NCBI RefSeq assembly: GCF_008923185.1
Contig: NZ_WBMT01000011.1
Location: 248,001-312,000 of the forward strand
Direction of reading: 5' to 3'
DNA length: 64,000 nucleotides
Source: Actinomadura rudentiformis
GTDB lineage: Bacteria; Actinomycetota; Actinomycetes; Streptosporangiales; Streptosporangiaceae
Shown: positions 50,978-60,312 of the stretch, one piece after another
Position numbering within the stretch: the first letter of the stretch is position 1
How the letters are laid out: the number at the start of each line of letters is the position of its first letter
Translations under genes and position numbers: made by a program
Notes under the pieces: model-generated
The model's database searches: none
Told to the model about the DNA's origin: nothing
What the model saw: the letters and a program-made list of their open reading frames with translations, nothing else

Positions 50978-52102
50978 GTGGCGCGGAAACTGGTCGTCGA
51001 GGCGGACGGCGGATCGCGCGGCAACCCCGGTCCGGCCGGATACGGGGCGCTGGTCCGCGACGCGGTCACCGGTGAACTGCTGGCCGAGGTCGCCGAGTCG
51101 GTCGGCCACGCCACCAACAACGTGGCCGAGTACCGCGGCCTGATCGCGGGTCTGCGCGCCGCCGCCGCCGTCGACCCGGGTGCCCGCGTCGAGGTGCGGA
51201 TGGACTCCAAGCTCGTCGTCGAGCAGATGTCCGGCCGCTGGAAGATCAAGCACCCGGACATGATCCCGCTGGCCCTGGAGGCCCGGGAGGCGGCGAACGG
51301 CCTCGGCTCGGTCTCCTACTCCTGGATCCCGCGCAACCGCAACGCGCACGCCGACCGCCTGGCCAACGAGGCGATGGACGCGGCGGCGCGCGGCGAGCAC
51401 TGGGTCCGCACGGTGGAGGAGAACACAGCGGAGGAGGAGCCGCCGCCCACCCCTGAGGTGGCGGCCCCCGCGTGGTCGGGGGCCACGACGACGCCGACGA
51501 AGACCCTGCTCCTGCGGCACGGCGAGACACCGCTCTCCGTCGAGAAGCGCTTCGCGGGGATCGGTGACTTCCCGCTGACCGAGCACGGCGTGGCCCAGGC
51601 GCGGGCGGCGGCCATGGCGCTCAAAGGCCGGGCGATCGACGCGATCGTCACCTCGCCGCTGAGCCGCTGCCGCGACACCGCGGCCGAGGTCGCCGCCGTG
51701 ACGGGCGCCGAGGTCCGGGTCGAGGAGGGCTTCCGCGAGACCGACTTCGGCTCGTGGGAGGGGCTGACGTTCCGCGAGGCCGGTGACCGCTGGCCCGCCG
51801 AGCTGAAGGCCTGGCTGGCCGACCCGTCCGCGCCGCCGCCCGGCGGGGAGAGCCTCGTCGAGGCCGAACGCCGCGTACGGACCGCGCTGGACAAGCTCAA
51901 GGTGCGCTACCGGCACCAGACCGTGCTGGTCGTGTCGCACGTGACCCCCATCAAGCTCCTGGTGAAGGAGGCGCTGGGCGCCCCGATGGGAGCGCTCTTC
52001 CGGATGCAGCTGGACGTGGCGTCGCTGTCGTCGATCCACTGGTACGACGACGGGCCCGCCAGCCTCCGCGCGTTCAACGACACCCACCACCTGCTGGACT
52101 GA
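50978..52102 (+). CDS. Bifunctional RNase H / acid phosphatase
   Basis: A 374-residue fusion. Residues 1-140 are an RNase HI domain (VVEADGGSRGNPGPAGYGAL with the first Asp; NNVAEYRGLIAGL with the Glu; VRMDSKLVVEQM with the second Asp; RNRNAHADRLANEAM with the last Asp). After a Pro-rich linker, a histidine-phosphatase domain has LLLRHGETPLSVEKRF and VLVVSHVTPIK. In mycobacteria such a protein couples RNase H with alpha-ribazole-phosphatase-like activity. GTG 50978 follows 2 nt after the previous stop. Confidence 0.95.
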   Translation: MARKLVVEADGGSRGNPGPAGYGALVRDAVTGELLAEVAESVGHATNNVAEYRGLIAGLRAAAAVDPGARVEVRMDSKLVVEQMSGRWKIKHPDMIPLALEAREAANGLGSVSYSWIPRNRNAHADRLANEAMDAAARGEHWVRTVEENTAEEEPPPTPEVAAPAWSGATTTPTKTLLLRHGETPLSVEKRFAGIGDFPLTEHGVAQARAAAMALKGRAIDAIVTSPLSRCRDTAAEVAAVTGAEVRVEEGFRETDFGSWEGLTFREAGDRWPAELKAWLADPSAPPPGGESLVEAERRVRTALDKLKVRYRHQTVLVVSHVTPIKLLVKEALGAPMGALFRMQLDVASLSSIHWYDDGPASLRAFNDTHHLLD

Positions 52103-52172
52103 CCGCTTTCGGACACCCTCAGCCCGCTACGGCAGCGCAAGACCGCGTCTTCGGCGACCTCTCCTGAAGCGG

Positions 52173-52178
52173 TAGCCT
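52173..52178 (+). promoter_or_regulatory. Candidate rnpB -10 element
   Basis: TAGCCT ending 9 nt before the mapped 5' end of the RNase P RNA, in the same GCGGTAGCCTG context as upstream of Nif3. No clear -35. Confidence 0.45.
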
Positions 52179-52187
52179 GTGAGACAC

Positions 52188-52610
52188 GGCGGACGAGCCG
52201 GCCGGACGGCCGCGTCGGGAGGCCACTGGCCGAGGTCAAGGGTCTCCCGCCGAGGAAAGTCCGGGCTCCACAGGGCAAGGTGGTCGGTAACGCCGACCCG
52301 GGGTGACCCGCGGGACAGTGCCACAGAAAGCAGACCGCCACCGGTTCGCCGGTGGTAAGGGTGAAACGGTGAGGTAAGAGCTCACCAGCGCCCACGGTGA
52401 CGTGGGCGGCTCGGTAAACCCCACCTGGAGCAAGGTCAAGAAGGTGAGCCGACAGGCTCTCCGCGCAGGCGTTCGAGGGCTGCCCGCCCGAGCCTGCGGG
52501 TAGGTCGCTGGAGACCGCCGGCAACGGCGGTCCGAGATGGATGGCCGTCGCCCGCCCGCCGCAAGGCGCGGCGGGGCACAGAACCCGGCTTACAGGCCGG
52601 CTCGTCCGCC
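52188..52610 (+). ncRNA. rnpB: RNase P RNA, class A
   Basis: About 423 nt. The ends pair perfectly (GGCGGACGAGCCGGC with GCCGGCTCGTCCGCC, stem P1). Conserved cores are visible: GAGGAAAGTCCGGGCTCCAC (CR-I), GGGTGAAACGGTGAGGTAAG (CR-II/III region), ACAGAAAGCAGACCGCC and the 3' part GATGGATGGCCG ... CACAGAACCCGGCTTAC (CR-V). It processes the 5' leader of pre-tRNAs. Its last 21 nt overlap, antisense, the end of the response regulator gene. Confidence 0.97.
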
Positions 52611-53276
52611 TTCCTGTCCTCTTCGGGGGGCCACCAGCCCGGATTCGTAGGCGAGGACCACGAGCTGGGCGCGGTCGCGGACCTGAAGCTTGATCATGGC
52701 CCGGTTGACATGGGTCTTCGCGGTGACCGGGCTGATCACCATGCGGTCGGCGATCTGGCCGTTGGACAGGCCCTGCGCGACCAGGGCGACGGCCTCGCGT
52801 TCGCGGTTGGTCAGCTCCTTCAGCGCCGCGCCGGTCGCCAGGTTGAGCGGCTGGGCGACGAACCGGCTGATCAGCTTTCGGGTGATCGACGGTGCGAGCA
52901 GGGCGTCACCGCGCGCGGCGACGCGTACGGAGTGCAGGAGGTCGTCCGGCTCGATGTCCTTGACCAGGAAACCGGCGGCCCCGGCGCGCAGCGCGTTGAA
53001 GACGTACTCGTCGAAGCCGTAGTTGGTCAGGATGACGACGTGCACGCCGGCCAGGGCCGGGTCCGCGGCGATGCGCCGGGTCGTCTCTATGCCGTCCATC
53101 ACCGGCATCTGGATGTCGATGAGGGCGACATCGGGCAGGTGCTCCCTGGCAAGCGCCAGGCACTCCTTGCCGTTGGCGGCCTCGGCCACCACCTCGAAGT
53201 CGTCCTCGGCGTCCAGCAGTGCCCGGAAACCTCCCCGGAGGAGCGGCTGGTCGTCGACCAGCAGGACACGGATCAC
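52590..53276 (-). CDS. NarL/FixJ-family response regulator
   Basis: A 228-residue regulator: receiver domain IRVLLVDDQPLLRGGFRALL with Asp54 in ALIDIQMPVMDG and Lys in GFLVKDIEPDDLL; C-terminal LuxR helix-turn-helix LTNREREAVALVAQGLSNGQ and MVISPVTAKTHVNRAMIKL. It overlaps the upstream kinase gene by 4 nt. The final codons overlap the 3' end of rnpB on the other strand. Divergent from the MMPL transporter across the kinase gene, which is its likely target. Confidence 0.94.
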   Translation of the reverse strand: MIRVLLVDDQPLLRGGFRALLDAEDDFEVVAEAANGKECLALAREHLPDVALIDIQMPVMDGIETTRRIAADPALAGVHVVILTNYGFDEYVFNALRAGAAGFLVKDIEPDDLLHSVRVAARGDALLAPSITRKLISRFVAQPLNLATGAALKELTNREREAVALVAQGLSNGQIADRMVISPVTAKTHVNRAMIKLQVRDRAQLVVLAYESGLVAPRRGQEGGRAGL

Positions 53277-54403
53277 AACGGCCGGCCCACGGGGAGCTCG
53301 GCCTGGACGCTGAAGCCTCCCTCGCTGCGCGGTTCCGCGCGGAGGTGGCCGCCGAGGGCGGTGACCCGCTCACGCATTCCGAGCAGCCCGGTGCCGGGGA
53401 CCGGGGCGGTGCCCGGCATGGCCTTGCCGTCGTCGTCGACCCGTATGGCGAGGGTTTCCGGAAGGTAGCTGATCCGGATCGACGCCGTCGCGGCGGCGGC
53501 GTGCCGGGCGGTGTTGGTGAGCGACTCCTGAACGATGCGGTAGGCGGTCTGGTCCACCGCGGCCGGCACGTCGTGCCGTTGCCCTTCGATCATCAGCGTC
53601 GTGTTCAGGCCGGTCCCACGTGCCCGTTCCACCAGGTCCGGGACGCGGTCGAGCCCATGCGACGGGGCCCTGTCGTCGTCGCGGAGCGTCTCCAGGGTCG
53701 CTCGCAGCTCCCGGGTCGCCTCCCTGCTGGCCTCCTGGATCGCCAGCAGGGCCTCCGGCACCTGTTCGCCACGCTTGCGGGCCAGGTGGACGGCGACGCC
53801 GGCCTGCACCTTGATGATCGAGATCTGGTGGGTGAGCGAGTCGTGGAGTTCGCGCGCGATGTGCAGCCGTTCCTCGGACGCGCGCAGCCGAGCGGTCTCC
53901 TCCCGGGTGCGCTCGGCCTCGTCCGCCCGCCGCTCGGCCTGCCGCAGCGCCTCACCCGCGGCGGCGGCGGCGACCAGCCAGGCCAGCTCCAAGGCGCCTC
54001 GGGCCTGTGCGAACGCGTCGGCCGTGGACCCGTCCGGCGAGGAGACCATGGCGGCGAGAGGGAGAGTGGCCAACAGGGTCACGGTCCCCGCCAGCGTGAT
54101 GATCCGGTGCCCCGCGCGTACGGCGGCGTACACCGCGAACAGGTACGCGACGGCCGGCACGTCGAAACCGATGGCCTGATAGCCCAGCGCGCACAGTCCG
54201 GTAACGGCCAGGACGGGAACCGGGGCCCGGCGGCCGGCGGCCAGCGCCAGGCCGCTCGTCACCACCAGCGCGTAGCCGAGCAGGTCGAGATCCGTGGCGG
54301 GGTGATCCTCGGCCAGCGCGGTGACCAGCACCATCGCCACCACGCAGACCGCGATCGTCCAGCCCCTGGCCTTGGCCCAGACACCGGACAGTCCTGTGCT
54401 CAT
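53273..54403 (-). CDS. Membrane sensor histidine kinase (HisKA_3 type)
   Basis: A 376-residue kinase with four to five membrane helices in the first 150 residues, a short coiled coil, the phospho-His187 in RLHIARELHDSLTHQISIIK, and a C-terminal ATPase with QTAYRIVQESLTNTARHA and GTGLLGMRERVTALGG. The short loops between helices imply it senses the membrane itself or a ligand within it. Together with the next gene it forms the DesK/NarX-like type of system that often controls ABC or RND exporters in actinobacteria. ATG 54403. Confidence 0.93.
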   Translation of the reverse strand: MSTGLSGVWAKARGWTIAVCVVAMVLVTALAEDHPATDLDLLGYALVVTSGLALAAGRRAPVPVLAVTGLCALGYQAIGFDVPAVAYLFAVYAAVRAGHRIITLAGTVTLLATLPLAAMVSSPDGSTADAFAQARGALELAWLVAAAAAGEALRQAERRADEAERTREETARLRASEERLHIARELHDSLTHQISIIKVQAGVAVHLARKRGEQVPEALLAIQEASREATRELRATLETLRDDDRAPSHGLDRVPDLVERARGTGLNTTLMIEGQRHDVPAAVDQTAYRIVQESLTNTARHAAAATASIRISYLPETLAIRVDDDGKAMPGTAPVPGTGLLGMRERVTALGGHLRAEPRSEGGFSVQAELPVGRPL

Positions 54404-54589
54404 AAGCGCACCTTAGCCGCGCCCCGTCGCGTGCCACTCCTGCTCGCGGATGAGCAGCCGGCTACCGCGAACGCAGTACTTTCGCGGTGCCTGCGGCTCC
54501 CGCGGTAACAGGGTGCGCCATTAGCCGTAGCGCGAAGTGCATGCGCTCGGGGGACGACCGGCATTGCGGCCGGCAGCCAAGATCAGGCC

Positions 54590-56749
54590 ATGAAGAGCGA
54601 GACTCCCCGTACGAATGGAATTCTGGCGGGACTGGCCCGGTTCTGTTACCGGCGCCGCCGTTTGGTCCTCCTGACTTGGGTCGTCGGTGTGATAGTCGTG
54701 GCGTTCGCCGGCTTCGGTTATGGCGCCGCCCCCGACAACGACTTCTCCGGCGGAGACTCCGGGTCCGCGAAAACACAGGAACTGATAGAGAAACATTTTC
54801 CCGAGCAGCAAGGCGACACGCTCACTCTCGCGATCAAGGCGGACAAGGGGATCGACGACCCCGCCGCCCGGCAGAAGATCGAGAAGACCATCGCCGATCT
54901 GGTCGCCTCACCTGTCACAGGACCGGTGATCTCGCCGTACCAGGACAAGGATCTGGTGACGGCGGATCGTCGCATCGCCCGTACCGTCATCCCGCTGACC
55001 GACCAGGACGTGACGAAGGACGAGGTCAAGCCCCTGGTGGCCACGGTGAAGAACGCCTCTGACGACGGCGTCACGCTGGGGCTGGGCGGGTACATGGCGG
55101 AAAAGGCCGAGACGCCCCCGCAGGGTTCGGCCGAAAGCGTGGGCATCCTGGCAGCAGCAGTGATCCTGTTCATCGCCTTCGGGTCGTTGGTGGCCATGGG
55201 CTTGCCCATCGTGACCGCCCTCCTGGCGATTGCGGCCGGCCTGGCGCTGACGAAGCTGGTGGGGCACCTGGTCCCCGCGCCGGACTTCACTTTGATCTTC
55301 GGCGCGATGATCGGGCTCGGTGTCGGCATCGACTATGCGCTGTTCATCGTGACCCGCTACAAGGACGGCCTCCGGGACGACGATGGGCCCGAGAGCGCCA
55401 CGGTCACGGCCATCACCACCGCTGGTCGCTCGGTGCTGTTCGCCGGCACGACCGTCGTGATCGCGTTGCTGGGCCTGGTCGTCATGGGACAGCGGCTGAT
55501 GACCGGGGTGGCCGTCGCCACGTCGATCACGGTGCTGATCACGATGATCGCCGCGGTGACACTGCTGCCCGCGTTCCTGGGCTTCACCGGATACAAGATC
55601 AACTCACTGCGTCTGCCTCGTCGCGCGTCCCGCCGGGTCGGCCCCCCGCCCCAGGAGCGCCGTACCCTCGCCGAGCGTTGGGCCGGCGTGGTGCAGCGCA
55701 AGCCGCTGATCGCCGCAGTGCTGGCCGGTGCGAGCCTGCTGTTGCTGGCCGCCCCGATGCTGTCGATGCGGCTGAGCCAGCCCGACGCCAGCGTTCAGCC
55801 CCGCGACAGGAGCAGCTACATCTCGCACGAGATCCTCTCTGAGGGCTTCGGTCCGGGTTACGGAGCGCCCCTGATCTTCGCCGGCGAGGTCGGATCCAAG
55901 GGCGCCGATCTGCGTCCCGTCGTCGAAGCGGTCGGCAAGACCGAGGGCATCGCCCACGCGACGCCACTTCGGGTCAGCAAGGACGGGCAGGCCGTCATCT
56001 TCATGGCCTTCCCCACGACCGGATACCAGGACGAGGCGACCGTGGACCTGGTGCACAAGCTCCGCGACGAGGTGCTGCCCCGTGCGCCCGGCGGCGAAGA
56101 GGTCCTCGTCGGCGGACCGAACGCCGGCACCATCGACGCCGCCGAGGAGTCCGGCTCGCGCCTGCCCCTGATGATCGCGGTCGTCATCGCGATGTCCATG
56201 GTGCTGCTGATCGCGTTGGTCCGATCGGTCACGATCGCCCTGCAGGCCGCCGTGATGAACCTGCTGTCCATCGGCGCCGCCTACGGCGTCGTGGTGGCGG
56301 TCGTACAGTGGGGATGGCTCGGCCCGGCCCTGGGATTCCCCGCCGCCATGCCGGTCACGACCTGGGTCCCGATGATGATGTTCCCGGTCCTGTTCGGCCT
56401 GTCGATGGACTACCAGGTATTCCTGATCTCACGGGTCCGCGAGGAGTACGAGCGGACCGGTGACACCCGCGCGGCCGTGGCGCAAGGCCTGGCGCGGACC
56501 GCCAAAGTCATCACGGCCGCGGCCGCCATCATGATCGCCGTCTTCACCACCTCCCTGCTCGGCCCCGACCTCGCGGTCAAGCAGGGAGGTCTGGGCATGG
56601 CCGCCGCCGTGCTCATCGACGCCACCATCGTCCGGCTGATCCTCGTTCCCGCGGTGATGGAACTGTGCGGAAAAGCCAACTGGTGGATGCCCGGCCGCCG
56701 CGCACAAAAGGCGCCCTCACCTCCACAATCAGAAAAGGTCACAGCCTGA
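54590..56749 (+). CDS. MMPL-family (RND-type) transporter
   Basis: A 719-residue RND-superfamily protein with the two-fold repeat: each half has one N-terminal helix, an extracytoplasmic domain and five to six clustered helices. Landmarks are FGAMIGLGVGIDYALFIVTR in the first half and MMFPVLFGLSMDYQVFLISR in the second, with the proton-relay Asp-Tyr pairs. MMPL proteins move lipids or hydrophobic compounds to the envelope using proton-motive force. It is divergent from the two-component system, probably regulated by it. ATG 54590. A strong terminator follows. Confidence 0.95.
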   Translation: MKSETPRTNGILAGLARFCYRRRRLVLLTWVVGVIVVAFAGFGYGAAPDNDFSGGDSGSAKTQELIEKHFPEQQGDTLTLAIKADKGIDDPAARQKIEKTIADLVASPVTGPVISPYQDKDLVTADRRIARTVIPLTDQDVTKDEVKPLVATVKNASDDGVTLGLGGYMAEKAETPPQGSAESVGILAAAVILFIAFGSLVAMGLPIVTALLAIAAGLALTKLVGHLVPAPDFTLIFGAMIGLGVGIDYALFIVTRYKDGLRDDDGPESATVTAITTAGRSVLFAGTTVVIALLGLVVMGQRLMTGVAVATSITVLITMIAAVTLLPAFLGFTGYKINSLRLPRRASRRVGPPPQERRTLAERWAGVVQRKPLIAAVLAGASLLLLAAPMLSMRLSQPDASVQPRDRSSYISHEILSEGFGPGYGAPLIFAGEVGSKGADLRPVVEAVGKTEGIAHATPLRVSKDGQAVIFMAFPTTGYQDEATVDLVHKLRDEVLPRAPGGEEVLVGGPNAGTIDAAEESGSRLPLMIAVVIAMSMVLLIALVRSVTIALQAAVMNLLSIGAAYGVVVAVVQWGWLGPALGFPAAMPVTTWVPMMMFPVLFGLSMDYQVFLISRVREEYERTGDTRAAVAQGLARTAKVITAAAAIMIAVFTTSLLGPDLAVKQGGLGMAAAVLIDATIVRLILVPAVMELCGKANWWMPGRRAQKAPSPPQSEKVTA

Positions 56750-56753
56750 CCTG

Positions 56754-56785
56754 GAGTGCGGGGACGTCTGTCCCCGCACTCTTTT
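56754..56785 (+). terminator. Rho-independent terminator after the MMPL gene
   Basis: Perfect 11-bp stem GAGTGCGGGGA / TCCCCGCACTC with a 6-nt loop followed by TTTT. This is the best canonical terminator in the window. Confidence 0.9.
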
Positions 56786-57229
56786 CACGTCCCGAGGAAT
56801 GCAGACCCGTGCGCACTGAAGGGCCGACTAAATGCGGTCCGCCAAGGCAGCGGACCGTATTATGCAAAAGCCTTCGGCGACCAGGTCTGTGTACCAAATT
56901 GAGGCAGTCGACTCTGGCTTTTATCTGACAAGAGGCTGCCTAAAACAGGCGCCCCCGGCGAACTTGCCCCGTGAGGGGGCCACATCACCGTCCGTGTCCG
57001 GTGGGTCCCGGCAACAGGCCCCGGCAACAGGCCGACTTACGTACCCTTCCCCCTCCGCACCTCGTTCACACCAAAACGGGAAGTGTGTCTCATCTCGGTA
57101 GCTTCGGGTCACACGACACAAAGGAGCGGAAACAGCGCCTCTAACGTCCAAGGTACAGCTGATCGCCTTTGGGGGAGATCGGCGGTGGCGGCGGGGCCCC
57201 GGAAGAACGCCCCGCGGAGAGGAGCGCCG
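56786..57229. other. 444-nt gap with several hairpins, no recognised gene
   Basis: Less GC-rich than average, especially 56820-56950. It holds an inverted repeat ATGCGGTCCGC / GCGGACCGTAT (about 56831-56862), a GCCCC / GGGGC hairpin near 56965-56980, and a direct repeat CCCGGCAACAGGC near 57008-57033. Short open frames here lack ribosome sites and similarity. It may be regulatory for the small membrane protein or a relic. Confidence 0.4.
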
Positions 57230-57484
57230 ATGTTCATCGTGATCGCGGTGGCCGCGCTCGTCGGATTGCTGGTGCCACTGATCTTGGTGGCCGCGTTCTC
57301 GCGGTCGAGTCGGCGGGACGCCCTGTACGCTCCGGCGACCGGTCAGACGCGGTGGGCGCGCCGCGTGGCAGGCATGTACATCCGCGACGACTACACCGCT
57401 CGCAGGGACGAGTACACGGGTTACCACACCCGGATGATCGAACACGGGGACCGGACCGGCGAGGACGAACTCGTCGGCCGCTGA
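57230..57484 (+). CDS. Small single-pass membrane protein
   Basis: An 84-residue protein: an N-terminal membrane helix (FIVIAVAALVGLLVPLILVA) followed by a charged cytosolic part with DALYAPATGQTRWARRVAGM and DDYTARRDEYTGYHTRMIEH. ATG 57230 has GGAGAGGAG upstream. No known family recognised. A signal peptide is unlikely because no cleavage site follows the helix. Confidence 0.65.
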   Translation: MFIVIAVAALVGLLVPLILVAAFSRSSRRDALYAPATGQTRWARRVAGMYIRDDYTARRDEYTGYHTRMIEHGDRTGEDELVGR

Positions 57485-57827
57485 AGACCCGATGGCGGCC
57501 GATCCGCTGCTGAGAGACCAGCAGCGGACGACCAGCCGCCATAAAGCCGAAGGCGTACTGGCCGCCGCGACGACCGACCCCGCAAGGCCGGAGACAGACG
57601 ACCGGCCGACCAAAGGGTCTGTGGCGGACGGCCAGCCGTCCATAAGGCGGGGCCGGAAGATCGGCTCCGCCGGCCGGAGGCAGAAGACCGGCCTCCACAA
57701 GATCGGGGGCGGGCGATCGGCAGCCACAAACGCGGGCGGTTTGGCGCTGGGAGGTCCCTCGCGGTCGGAGCTTCGGTTAGAGCTCGGGTGGGCACGGTTC
57801 CACGGTGGCGGGTGCCGTGGGCCGGGT
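57485..57827. repeat. Gap with degenerate repeat units
   Basis: About six loosely related units of 28-32 nt, for example GGCCGGAGACAGACGACCGG (57587) and GGCCGGAGGCAGAAGACCGG (57672), interleaved with CCATAAAGCC- and CCATAAGGCG-like strings. No coding potential recognised. The end of the gap is a terminator (57828-57864). Confidence 0.45.
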
Positions 57828-57864
57828 GATCATGGGTCGTCCTGTCGGGGGACGACCCATGATC
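57828..57864. terminator. Terminator between small membrane protein and SulP-CA gene
   Basis: Perfect 14-bp inverted repeat GATCATGGGTCGTC / GACGACCCATGATC with a 9-nt loop, 5 nt from the SulP-CA stop. GTTCTT follows on the plus strand. Confidence 0.8.
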
Positions 57865-57868
57865 GTTC

Positions 57869-60160
57869 TTAGGTGAGGGCCCGGGTGTTGTCGGTGTCGC
57901 CGGGAGCCTCGTCCGGGACGGGGACGAAGGACTGGGTGGAGCGGTCGAGGATGTTGACCTCGGCGGACTCCAGGTCCAGATACAGGCCGACGAGTTCGAG
58001 CTTCCCGGCCTCCACGCGGTTGCGCAGCCAGGGATAGGTCAGCAGGTTGTCGAGCTGCTGGATCACGTTGATCTGGCAGAGCCGGGTGAGTGGCGGGACG
58101 CCCTCCTCGGGCTCGGTGGCCAGGAACCTGGCGAGGCTGTGGTTGCCGTGCTTCAGCCACCGCGACAGGGCCGGCAGGTGGTCGATCTCGGTGCCGCCCG
58201 CGAGCAGCGCCGCCATGGCGCCGCAGTTGGAGTGGCCGCAGATCGTGATGGTCCTGATGTCGAGCACGTTGGTGGCGTACTCGACCGTCGCGGCCACCGA
58301 GTCGTCATGGGTGCGGGAGCCGAAGCGCGGGACGAGGTTGCCGACGTTCCGGTTGATGAACAGGTCGCCGGGACCGCTCGCGGTGATGATGTTGGGCACC
58401 ACACGCGAGTCCACGCAGGTGATGAACAGGTGTTCGGGCTTCTGCTCGAAGGCCAGCTCCGCCATGATCGGCTTGACCAGCCGGGCGGTGCGGCCGTGGT
58501 ATTCGCGGACGCCGGCGAGCAGCAGGGCGCTCGGCGACACGTCCGGTGCGTCGAGTTCTTCGTGGCGGCGCCGTCGATTCGCCCAGGGTGCCCACCAGCG
58601 GGCACTGGGGGACGATTTACGCGGCGGCGACATATCCCCAGTCACAGCTCTTTCATACCAACCTTCGTGAACCTCATCGATGTCGACCCTCCCTCCCTGG
58701 CGTTCGTGGGCGACCCGCCACTCGTGGATCGCCTCGAACGCGGCGTGGTCCATGAAGTCCACATTAAGGTCCAGGTCGACGCTCGTTCTGGCCGGGACCT
58801 GCTGGAGGACCTTGGTGACCTTGGGCACGCCGAGGAACGTCAGCGTGCCCTCGACGATCACGTGCCATTGCCCCGCAGGGCCAGGGGATCCGGGCATGGC
58901 CTGGATCGGGACCGGGAGCGCCTGCTCGACCCGGACCGACAACCTCGTGAGCCGCCGCAAGGCCATCACGGCCGAGATCCCGATGCCGAGCAGCACGCCC
59001 TCGCCGAGCCCCAGCAGTACGACTCCGATCAAGGTGGCGAAGTAGGCGGGCGCCTCGCGGTGGTGACGAAGGTCACGGACCCGGGCGGTGTCGATCATCT
59101 TCACGCCGAGCACCACGAGGAGCGCCGCCAGGGCCGCCAGCGGCACCTGCTCTATCACCGGCCCGCATGAGAGGGCCAGCACGAGCACCCAGAACCCGTG
59201 CATCACGGTGGAGGCGCGGGACCGGGCGCCGGCCGCCACGTTCGCGGTGCTCCGTACGATCACGCCGGCGATCGGCAGGCCGCCCAGCAGGCCCGACGCC
59301 GCGTTCGCCGCGCCCTGCCCGAGGAGCTCGCGGTCGAGGTCGGCGCGCGGTACGCCCTGCGGCCGGGCCCGGTCGATGGCCACGCTGCACAGCAACGACT
59401 CCACGGCCGCGACCACGGCGACCGAGACGACCGCTCCGACGATCTCGGGCAGACGGCCATGGGGCAGCGCGGGCGCATGCCAGTCGCCCAGCAGGGTGTC
59501 CGGCAGGTCGACGCGCGGAGTCTCCCAGCCCAGCGCCCACGACGTCAGCGTGGCGATGGCGATGGCAGGAAGCGGCGCGGGGATCCAGTGCAACGCCGTG
59601 GGGCTCAGGCCTTTGGGGAGCCGTTCCCAGGCCAGGAGGACGGCGATGGTGAGCAGGCCGAGCATGACCGTGTGGGAGTGGGACGAGATCAGCTGTCCCG
59701 GAAGCTCCCGTACGTTGCTCAGCGGCGAATGCTGGGGCCTGCCGCCCAGAACGACGTGCGCCTGCGCCAGAACGAGCACGACGCCGACTCCGGCGAGCAT
59801 GCCGTGGACGACGGCGGGGGAGACGGCCAGTGCCGTCCGAGCCACTTTTGCGGCGCCGAGGGCCAGTTGCAGCAGGCCCGCCAACGCCGTGATCGTGCAG
59901 GTCGCGCGCCAGCCGTAGGTCTGGACGAGCGAGGCCACGATCACGGTGAGCCCCGCCGCGGGTCCGCTGACCTGCAGTGGCGAACCGCCCAGCAGGCCGG
60001 CCACGATACCGCCGACGATCGCGGCGATGAGTCCGGCGGCGATCGGTGCCCCGGAGGCCACCGCGATGCCCAATGACAGCGGGATCGCGACGAGGAAGAC
60101 GACGAACGAGGCGGGAAGGTCCCGTCGAAGTATGGATACGTTGAGTGTCGAGAACGTCAC
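57869..60160 (-). CDS. SulP-family anion transporter fused to beta-carbonic anhydrase
   Basis: A 763-residue fusion. The N-terminal 400 residues are a SulP transporter (DLPASFVVFLVAIPLSLGIA, GPAAGLTVIVASL), followed by a short STAS-like region (DLDLNVDFMDHAAFEAIHEW) and a C-terminal beta-carbonic anhydrase with zinc ligands Cys582 (CVDSRV), His643 and Cys646 (HSNCGAM). Such fusions (for example Rv3273 of M. tuberculosis) are thought to couple bicarbonate or other anion movement with CO2/bicarbonate interconversion. GTG 60160 gives the family N-terminus; the upstream extension to 60214 is less likely. In a genome with RuBisCO it could help supply CO2. Confidence 0.93.
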   Translation of the reverse strand: MTFSTLNVSILRRDLPASFVVFLVAIPLSLGIAVASGAPIAAGLIAAIVGGIVAGLLGGSPLQVSGPAAGLTVIVASLVQTYGWRATCTITALAGLLQLALGAAKVARTALAVSPAVVHGMLAGVGVVLVLAQAHVVLGGRPQHSPLSNVRELPGQLISSHSHTVMLGLLTIAVLLAWERLPKGLSPTALHWIPAPLPAIAIATLTSWALGWETPRVDLPDTLLGDWHAPALPHGRLPEIVGAVVSVAVVAAVESLLCSVAIDRARPQGVPRADLDRELLGQGAANAASGLLGGLPIAGVIVRSTANVAAGARSRASTVMHGFWVLVLALSCGPVIEQVPLAALAALLVVLGVKMIDTARVRDLRHHREAPAYFATLIGVVLLGLGEGVLLGIGISAVMALRRLTRLSVRVEQALPVPIQAMPGSPGPAGQWHVIVEGTLTFLGVPKVTKVLQQVPARTSVDLDLNVDFMDHAAFEAIHEWRVAHERQGGRVDIDEVHEGWYERAVTGDMSPPRKSSPSARWWAPWANRRRRHEELDAPDVSPSALLLAGVREYHGRTARLVKPIMAELAFEQKPEHLFITCVDSRVVPNIITASGPGDLFINRNVGNLVPRFGSRTHDDSVAATVEYATNVLDIRTITICGHSNCGAMAALLAGGTEIDHLPALSRWLKHGNHSLARFLATEPEEGVPPLTRLCQINVIQQLDNLLTYPWLRNRVEAGKLELVGLYLDLESAEVNILDRSTQSFVPVPDEAPGDTDNTRALT

Positions 60161-60259
60161 GCATGGTATGCAATCACGAGCTGGATCATGTCCGCCCGGG
60201 ATGACACAAACCAAGGGGCCCGGACTGCGTAGATCTTGGAGGGTCCGGGCCGTCGAACG

Positions 60260-60297
60260 CGAAACGGAGGGCGCCCTGGGGGCCGCCCTCCGTTTCG
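60260..60297. terminator. Terminator after the low-complexity membrane protein
   Basis: Perfect 14-bp stem CGAAACGGAGGGCG / CGCCCTCCGTTTCG with a 10-nt loop, 16 nt past the stop of the gene ending at 60313, and upstream of the SulP-CA start. Confidence 0.75.
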
Positions 60298-60312
60298 TTG
60301 ATATTCAGCCGG

